Positions 41,966 through 46,597 of a DNA stretch of 46,597 nucleotides are shown piece after piece. The position numbers and the translations under genes were made by a program. This DNA comes from Sphingomonadales bacterium (lineage in GTDB: Bacteria; Pseudomonadota; Alphaproteobacteria; Sphingomonadales; Sphingomonadaceae), in contig JAGWTB010000013.1 of the NCBI GenBank assembly GCA_028869175.1, forward strand, positions 1 to 46,597. The letters run 5' to 3'. How positions within the stretch are numbered: the first letter of the stretch is position 1; each line of letters starts with the position of its first letter. The notes under the pieces were generated by a model. The model saw nothing but the letters and a program-made list of their open reading frames with translations, ran no database searches and was not told where the DNA came from.

Positions 41966-43270
41966 ATGAAAAGGCTTCCAAGACTGTGCCTGACGGTGGG
42001 GGCTGCGGCTCTCCTGCTGGCCGCACCGCCACTGGCGGCCAAGCCGGTCTGCGCGGTGGAAGCGGCTGACCCGCCTTTCGACGCCGCACGGGCGTGGGAC
42101 GAAGCGCGCGGCGAACTGGCCACCAATTACGCCTACTGGGACCGCATTCCGAGCGCGGCCATCGACGCCGCAGCCCCGGCGCTGCGCACCGCGCCCGACC
42201 GGCTGACCTTTGCCGACCGCCTGCAAACGCTCCTGCTGCTGTTCCGCGACAGTCACCTGCACGTCAGCCCCACACCGGCACCGCAGGCAGCCTGGGTGCC
42301 GTCCGCCGCCGACTTCTGGCTGGAGGAACGCGGCGGCCATCTGCTGGTTCGTGACGTAAAAGGCGGCAGCGAAGCCGCGCGGTTGGGGCTGCGCCCCGGC
42401 TGGGAACTGCTGACGATGGATGGTATCGAGCCGCGCGCCGCCGCAACCGCCCGCTTCGCCGCGCTGGGGCTGCACGCCGATGCGGCGCAGGTGCTCTATG
42501 CGGTCAACTCGATGGCTTCGGGGAAACTCGATCAGCCGCGCCGTTTTGTCTTTCGCCTTGCCGGCAAGCGCCGCGAACTGACGCTGCCGCCCGGCTATGC
42601 CTCGGTCAAACGACCCGAAGGCATGCTGACGGTGACCACCCTGCACGACAGCGCCGGCCACCCGGTGATTGCCCTGCGCCCGAACAACACACTGGGCGAC
42701 AACCGCCTGATCGCCGCCTTCGATGCGGCCGTGGCCGCGCTTCCCGGCGATGCCCATGTCACCATCGACATGCGCGATACGCCCAGCGGCGGCAACTCCA
42801 CCGTGGCGCGGGCCATGCTCAGCCACTTCGTTTCGCGGCCCCTTCCCTACCAGCGGCATGAATTGACGGCTGAGCGCGTCCAGTTCGGCGTATCGCGCAC
42901 CTGGACCGAATTCGTCGAGCCGCGCGCGCCCTATCATGGCGGGCAGATCGTCGTGCTCGGCGGATTGTGGACCGGCTCGATGGGCGAAGGCATCGTCATC
43001 GGCTATGACGCGGTAGGCCAGGGCAACACGGTGGTGATCGGTTCGGAAATGGGCCACCTGCTCGGCGCGATGATCGATGACGAATTGCCGGCGTCCTGCC
43101 TGAAGGTGTCTTTCGCCAACGAAAAGCTGTGGCACGTCGATGGCACCCCGCGCGAACAATTCGTGCCGCGGATAGCCCTGCCGGGGGCCGATACTGCGCC
43201 GGATGGCAGCGACCCGGCGATGCGACAGGCTCTTGCCCTGTTCGATCAATGGGATAGTCAGGGCAAGTGA
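41966..43270 (+). CDS. S41-family peptidase-like protein
   Basis: A 434-aa exported protein (signal peptide MKRLPRLCLTVGAAALLLAAPPLAAK). A PDZ-like segment lies at about 110-145 (GGSEAARLGLRPGWELLTMDG). A tail-specific-protease-like core follows, with VTIDMRDTPSGGNS and LGGLWTGSMGEGIVIG; the Ser in TGSMGE is in the nucleophile position, with no clear catalytic Lys. Activity is therefore inferred. GGAGAG precedes the ATG. The stop overlaps the next start by one base. Confidence 0.82.
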   Translation: MKRLPRLCLTVGAAALLLAAPPLAAKPVCAVEAADPPFDAARAWDEARGELATNYAYWDRIPSAAIDAAAPALRTAPDRLTFADRLQTLLLLFRDSHLHVSPTPAPQAAWVPSAADFWLEERGGHLLVRDVKGGSEAARLGLRPGWELLTMDGIEPRAAATARFAALGLHADAAQVLYAVNSMASGKLDQPRRFVFRLAGKRRELTLPPGYASVKRPEGMLTVTTLHDSAGHPVIALRPNNTLGDNRLIAAFDAAVAALPGDAHVTIDMRDTPSGGNSTVARAMLSHFVSRPLPYQRHELTAERVQFGVSRTWTEFVEPRAPYHGGQIVVLGGLWTGSMGEGIVIGYDAVGQGNTVVIGSEMGHLLGAMIDDELPASCLKVSFANEKLWHVDGTPREQFVPRIALPGADTAPDGSDPAMRQALALFDQWDSQGK

Positions 43271-43980
43271 TGACCCAGCCTGCAACCGACCTATCCGTAA
43301 CCGACATGCCCGCGTTGCCGCCCGGGCCCGATGCCGATCAGGCCGCCCTCGCCCGGCTGGGAGATACGGTGCGGGCACGGCTGGAGGCTGACCCGGCGGC
43401 GTGGCGGGTGCCGGGTGATCGAGCGGAAATCTACGCGCTTGCCGATTTCCTCACCGGTGCCGAATGTGATCGCTTCATCGCCATGATCGACGACGCCGCC
43501 TATCCCTCGCGCGTGCTTGATCATGGCTATGCGGGCGTGTTCCGCACCAGTTCCTCGTGCGACGTCGATCCGCGCGATCCTTTCGTCATGATGATCGAGC
43601 GGCGCATCGACGATCTGCTGGGCATCGATCACGCCTTTGGCGAGACAATCCAGGGCCAGCGTTACGAGATTGGGCAGGAATTCAAGAAGCACTGCGACTG
43701 GTTGCACACCGGCGCATCATACTGGCAGGCCGAGGCAGAGCGCGGCGGCCAGCGCAGTTGGACGGCCATGATCTATCTCAACGATGTTGCGGACGGCGGG
43801 CAGACCAATTTCGTCAATCTCGGCGTCACCGTACCGCCGCAGCGCGGAGCCCTGCTCACCTGGAACAACGCCCGGCCCGATGGGCTGATCAACGTCAACA
43901 CGCTCCATGCCGCGCTGCCGGTGGTTCAGGGCGTGAAGCACGTGATCACCAAATGGTACAGGACGCGCAAGTGGGGCTGA
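43270..43980 (+). CDS. 2OG-Fe(II) dioxygenase, prolyl 4-hydroxylase-like
   Basis: A 236-aa P4Hc-type double-stranded beta-helix enzyme that uses 2-oxoglutarate and oxygen, classically to hydroxylate prolines. The iron triad is H141-x-D143 (HCDWLH) and H213, with K223 as the likely 2-oxoglutarate anchor. The motifs TAMIYLNDVADGGQTNF and PQRGALLTWNN match the family. The ATG at 43270 overlaps the upstream stop (TGATG). No signal peptide is present, unlike both neighbours, so it acts in the cytosol. Confidence 0.9.
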   Translation: MTQPATDLSVTDMPALPPGPDADQAALARLGDTVRARLEADPAAWRVPGDRAEIYALADFLTGAECDRFIAMIDDAAYPSRVLDHGYAGVFRTSSSCDVDPRDPFVMMIERRIDDLLGIDHAFGETIQGQRYEIGQEFKKHCDWLHTGASYWQAEAERGGQRSWTAMIYLNDVADGGQTNFVNLGVTVPPQRGALLTWNNARPDGLINVNTLHAALPVVQGVKHVITKWYRTRKWG

Positions 43981-43982
43981 TC

Positions 43983-45812
43983 GTGCGAGGCGTCCATCAC
44001 CGGATCCCGGTCGCGCTGCTCGCCGCCGCGCTGCTTGCAGGTGCTGCACCGCTACCGGCGTTTGCTGATACGCGGCCCTCGCCGGCTGCTACCGCCACCG
44101 AGGATGCGCGGCTGGCACTGGTGTTTGCGCAGGATGCCAAGCGCGAGGAAGCGCTCGATCCGCTGAGCGCTCTCTACCGGGGCGAAGCGGTGGAAGGCGA
44201 CGCGCTGCGCCGCATCTTCACCGATGCCCTTGATCGCGACGTGCTGGCATCAGCCCAGCGCAGCCTTGCCGCGCTGGGGCGGATCGACCGCGCCCGGCTG
44301 ACGCCCGAACGCCAGGTGTCCTACGACGCCTTTGCCCAGGCCAAGCGCGAGGAAGCGGCCTTTCTTCAGCCCGATCTCCGCGCCTTGATGGCGGTTCGCC
44401 CGCTGACGCATTTTGGCGGGCTGCACGTGGAATTTCCGTCCCTGATGGCGAGCGATGGCTCGGTGCCCTATGTCACCGAAGCCGACTATCGCCGCGCCCT
44501 GGCACTTGATCGCGCCTTTCCGGTGGTGCTGGACAACGCCGCGGTGCGGTTCCGGCAAGGGCTGGCGAGCGGTGTGGTCGAATCGAAGCTTACCGTCGGC
44601 AACATGATCGCCCAGATCGATGCGCTGCTGGCCCAGCCGCCCGAGCAATCGCCCTTCGCCTCCCCGGTGCGCGAATTCCCTGCCTCTGTTCCCGCCGGAG
44701 CGCGCCCGGCGCTGCGCGCCGCCTATGTTGCGGCGGTGCGGGACGAGATTCAGCCGGCCTATCGCCGCCTGCGCCGCTTCCTGGCCGATGAGTACCTGCC
44801 TGCGGCGCGCGATCAGGTCGGCCTGTCGGCCATGAAGGGCGGCGGCGGTCTTTACCGCAAGCTGGCTGAGCAGAGCACCACGCTGCGGCTCGATCCCGCC
44901 GAGGTGCACCGGCTTGGCTTGGCCGAAGTGGCGCGCATCCAGCATGAGATGGAAGGCGTGCGCGACGAACTGGGCTTTTCCGGCACCCTGCGGCAGTTCT
45001 TCGATCACATCCGCAGCGATCCGCGCTATCACCCCAAAAGCAGGCAGGAGCTTTCCGACGGCTTTGCCCGTGTCGCCCATGCGGTCGACGCGCAGATACC
45101 GCGCTATTTTGCGCATGTTCCGAAGACCCCGCTGCTGATCCAGCCATACCCGGCCTATCGCGAGAAGTTCGAAGCCGGCGGCAGCTACAACCAGGGCGCG
45201 GCGGACGGTTCGCGCCCCGGGGTGTTCTTCTACAACACCTATGACCTGCCCAGCCGCTTCCTGACCGGCATGACCACGCTTTACTTGCATGAAGGCGCGC
45301 CGGGGCATCACTTCCAGATCAGCCTGGCGCAGGAAGACCCGACCCTGCCCGACTTCCAGCGCTTTGAAGGCAACACTGCCTTCGTCGAAGGCTGGGCGCT
45401 CTATGCCGAAACGCTGGGCTACGAGATGGGCTTCTACAAGGACCCGATGCAGCACTGGGGCACGCTCGATGACGAGATGCTGCGGGCGATGCGGCTGGTG
45501 GTCGATACCGGCATCCACACCATGGGCTGGAGCCGCGAACAGGCGATCGACTACATGCTGGCCAATTCCGGCATGGGCCGCACCGATGCCACGGCAGAAG
45601 TGGAACGCTATATCGCGATTCCGGGGCAGGCGCTGGCCTACAAGATCGGCGCGCTCACCATCCAGCGCCTGCGCCACAAGGCCGAAGCCGCGCTGGGCGA
45701 CCGCTTCGACATCCGCGCGTTCCACGAACAGATACTGGGCTCAGGCGCGATCCCGCTGCCGGTACTGGAAGCCAAGATAGACCGCTGGATCGCGGCGCAA
45801 GGCGGGCACTGA
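43983..45812 (+). CDS. DUF885 family zinc-carboxypeptidase-like protein
   Basis: A 609-aa exported protein. The GTG at 43983, two bases after the hydroxylase stop, gives a signal peptide ending LPAFADTRP. The family's metal motif HEGAPGHHFQ (436-445) is present, followed by EGWALYAE with the further Glu ligand. DUF885 proteins resemble M32/M3-type metallopeptidases, so peptide hydrolysis is likely. It is coupled to the S41-like and hydroxylase genes upstream, which points to a shared job on a peptide or protein substrate. Confidence 0.88.
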   Translation: MRGVHHRIPVALLAAALLAGAAPLPAFADTRPSPAATATEDARLALVFAQDAKREEALDPLSALYRGEAVEGDALRRIFTDALDRDVLASAQRSLAALGRIDRARLTPERQVSYDAFAQAKREEAAFLQPDLRALMAVRPLTHFGGLHVEFPSLMASDGSVPYVTEADYRRALALDRAFPVVLDNAAVRFRQGLASGVVESKLTVGNMIAQIDALLAQPPEQSPFASPVREFPASVPAGARPALRAAYVAAVRDEIQPAYRRLRRFLADEYLPAARDQVGLSAMKGGGGLYRKLAEQSTTLRLDPAEVHRLGLAEVARIQHEMEGVRDELGFSGTLRQFFDHIRSDPRYHPKSRQELSDGFARVAHAVDAQIPRYFAHVPKTPLLIQPYPAYREKFEAGGSYNQGAADGSRPGVFFYNTYDLPSRFLTGMTTLYLHEGAPGHHFQISLAQEDPTLPDFQRFEGNTAFVEGWALYAETLGYEMGFYKDPMQHWGTLDDEMLRAMRLVVDTGIHTMGWSREQAIDYMLANSGMGRTDATAEVERYIAIPGQALAYKIGALTIQRLRHKAEAALGDRFDIRAFHEQILGSGAIPLPVLEAKIDRWIAAQGGH

Positions 45813-45955
45813 GGGGGGCATTGTGGCAAATCCGGCCAGTACCTTCGCACGGCTTCCAGGTTCTGCGGCAGCAGAAAATCGCAATTCGGTCGTGGAGAGA
45901 GTGCGCTGACTTTCAGTAACTCTTGTTCAGAGTCAGTATGGTTTCCACGCTTTGG
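45813..45955. other. Intergenic region between convergent DUF885 and EEP genes
   Basis: This 143-base gap marks a drop in GC from left to right. A short inverted pair, CTGACTTTC near 45908 and CTTGTTCAGAGTCAG near 45922, could form a weak stem. No gene, promoter or clear terminator was seen. Confidence 0.4.
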
Positions 45956-46597
45956 TCAGAGATCAATAATCAAAGGCATGTGATCGCTGAAAGTCAGCCA
46001 GTCGTCAGGCGATCCAACCTTGAAACAGTTTGCATCTAAGTTCAGACGTTGTTCGTGTGCAAAAATGTAATCCATATGAAATGGGCGTTTTACGTCGCGA
46101 TACAGGTAAAAGGTTGGATCGCTTTCTGCGCCATGAGGTTCGTTCATGTGCCTATGATAGGCGCTGAAAAATCCAAGGTCTCCAAGTTCTCGAACGCAGT
46201 CTGAATGATTCCATGCACGGCGCGGACGATCCCAGATTTGGTTACTGTTAAAATCGCCGCATATTATGGTCGAATGGTCCAGCTTGCTCTTGTGTAATTG
46301 CAGATAGTGCCAGAACTGACCGATATATGCCATGCTCGCAGGCTTGGTACTTTGCGTCCAGACTGCTAGAATGTTGAATTTTCCAGCTATCCGTACAGGT
46401 AAAAACAGCTGGTAGCCCGCATCGTGCCAATCAAGCCGTTCAATGGAAAGGCCTCGACGAGCAAACACGCCAATACCCTTGCTTTTCCCGTACCCGATCC
46501 AGCAATAGTTATCAGCCCAATCCCGATATGCGGCCGCCGAATACGCGGGGTCTTCGCATTCCTGCGCGACCAAAACATCTGGGTCGAGCGCATCGAC
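45956..46597 (-). CDS. Endonuclease/exonuclease/phosphatase family protein, 5' end outside the window
   Basis: The gene runs off the right edge; 213 codons are visible. The frame at the edge reads VDALDPDVLVAQECED, whose Glu is the first metal ligand of the EEP fold. Then come IICGDFNSN (Asp-Asn), and SDHMPLIIDL, with the terminal Asp-His pair. So the catalytic set is complete in the visible part. GC content is clearly lower than in the neighbours, suggesting acquisition. Substrate (nucleic acid, lipid or phosphoester) cannot be told. Confidence 0.85.
   Translation of the reverse strand, partial: VDALDPDVLVAQECEDPAYSAAAYRDWADNYCWIGYGKSKGIGVFARRGLSIERLDWHDAGYQLFLPVRIAGKFNILAVWTQSTKPASMAYIGQFWHYLQLHKSKLDHSTIICGDFNSNQIWDRPRRAWNHSDCVRELGDLGFFSAYHRHMNEPHGAESDPTFYLYRDVKRPFHMDYIFAHEQRLNLDANCFKVGSPDDWLTFSDHMPLIIDL

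Overview
The window is high-GC chromosomal DNA from an alphaproteobacterium, most likely a sphingomonad (Novosphingobium/Sphingobium type). The basis is gene order and protein character: ndk-holC-pepA, lptD-surA-pdxA-rsmA, yajC-secD-secF and accB-accC blocks, a DUF6456 protein, an RcnB-family protein and a Lrp/AsnC regulator. The taxon is inferred from recognition of families, not from a database search.

Layout. Positions 1-99 are the right end of an IS5-family element. Positions 190-16830 are mostly housekeeping genes: two small proteins, nucleoside diphosphate kinase, the DNA polymerase III chi subunit, leucyl aminopeptidase, outer-membrane biogenesis (LptD, SurA), vitamin B6 synthesis (PdxA), rRNA methylation (RsmA), a divergent DUF6456/XRE pair, a glycosyltransferase, the Sec accessory complex, tRNA-Pro(GGG), and the biotin-dependent half of acetyl-CoA carboxylase. 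Positions 16878-19623 hold an MFS transporter and a Lrp regulator separated by a strikingly AT-rich foreign gene, a winged-helix plus PD-(D/E)XK-like protein with similarity to HrgA/COG2958. Imperfect direct repeats lie at its two boundaries. Positions 19828-26105 hold an unusual soluble histidine-kinase-like protein, a polysaccharide-deacetylase-like protein, two tRNAs, a small lipoprotein and three Tad-type pseudopilin genes.

Positions 26165-34211 are the accessory metabolic region. A five-gene minus-strand operon has two tandem NTF2-fold/SDR modules plus a third SDR. It diverges from an AraC-type regulator that is followed by an SDR, a zinc-free medium-chain oxidoreductase and a phosphotriesterase-like lactonase. 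It looks like an uncharacterised catabolic regulon. Both module SDRs have Phe in place of the catalytic Tyr of YxxxK, which is the most unusual protein-level signal here.

Positions 34260-46597 hold a membrane protein, a 97-bp palindromic repeat, an M28 peptidase, the ABC-F protein EttA, an HNH endonuclease, and a MazEF-type toxin-antitoxin pair whose promoter predicts a leaderless transcript. Then come an RcnB-like protein, a cytochrome b561, and a tightly coupled S41 peptidase/prolyl-hydroxylase-like/DUF885 operon. At the right edge is a lower-GC endonuclease/exonuclease/phosphatase gene that runs out of the window.

No CRISPR array, prophage, rRNA gene or recognisable riboswitch was seen. 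Stretches without genes are all shorter than about 210 bases.
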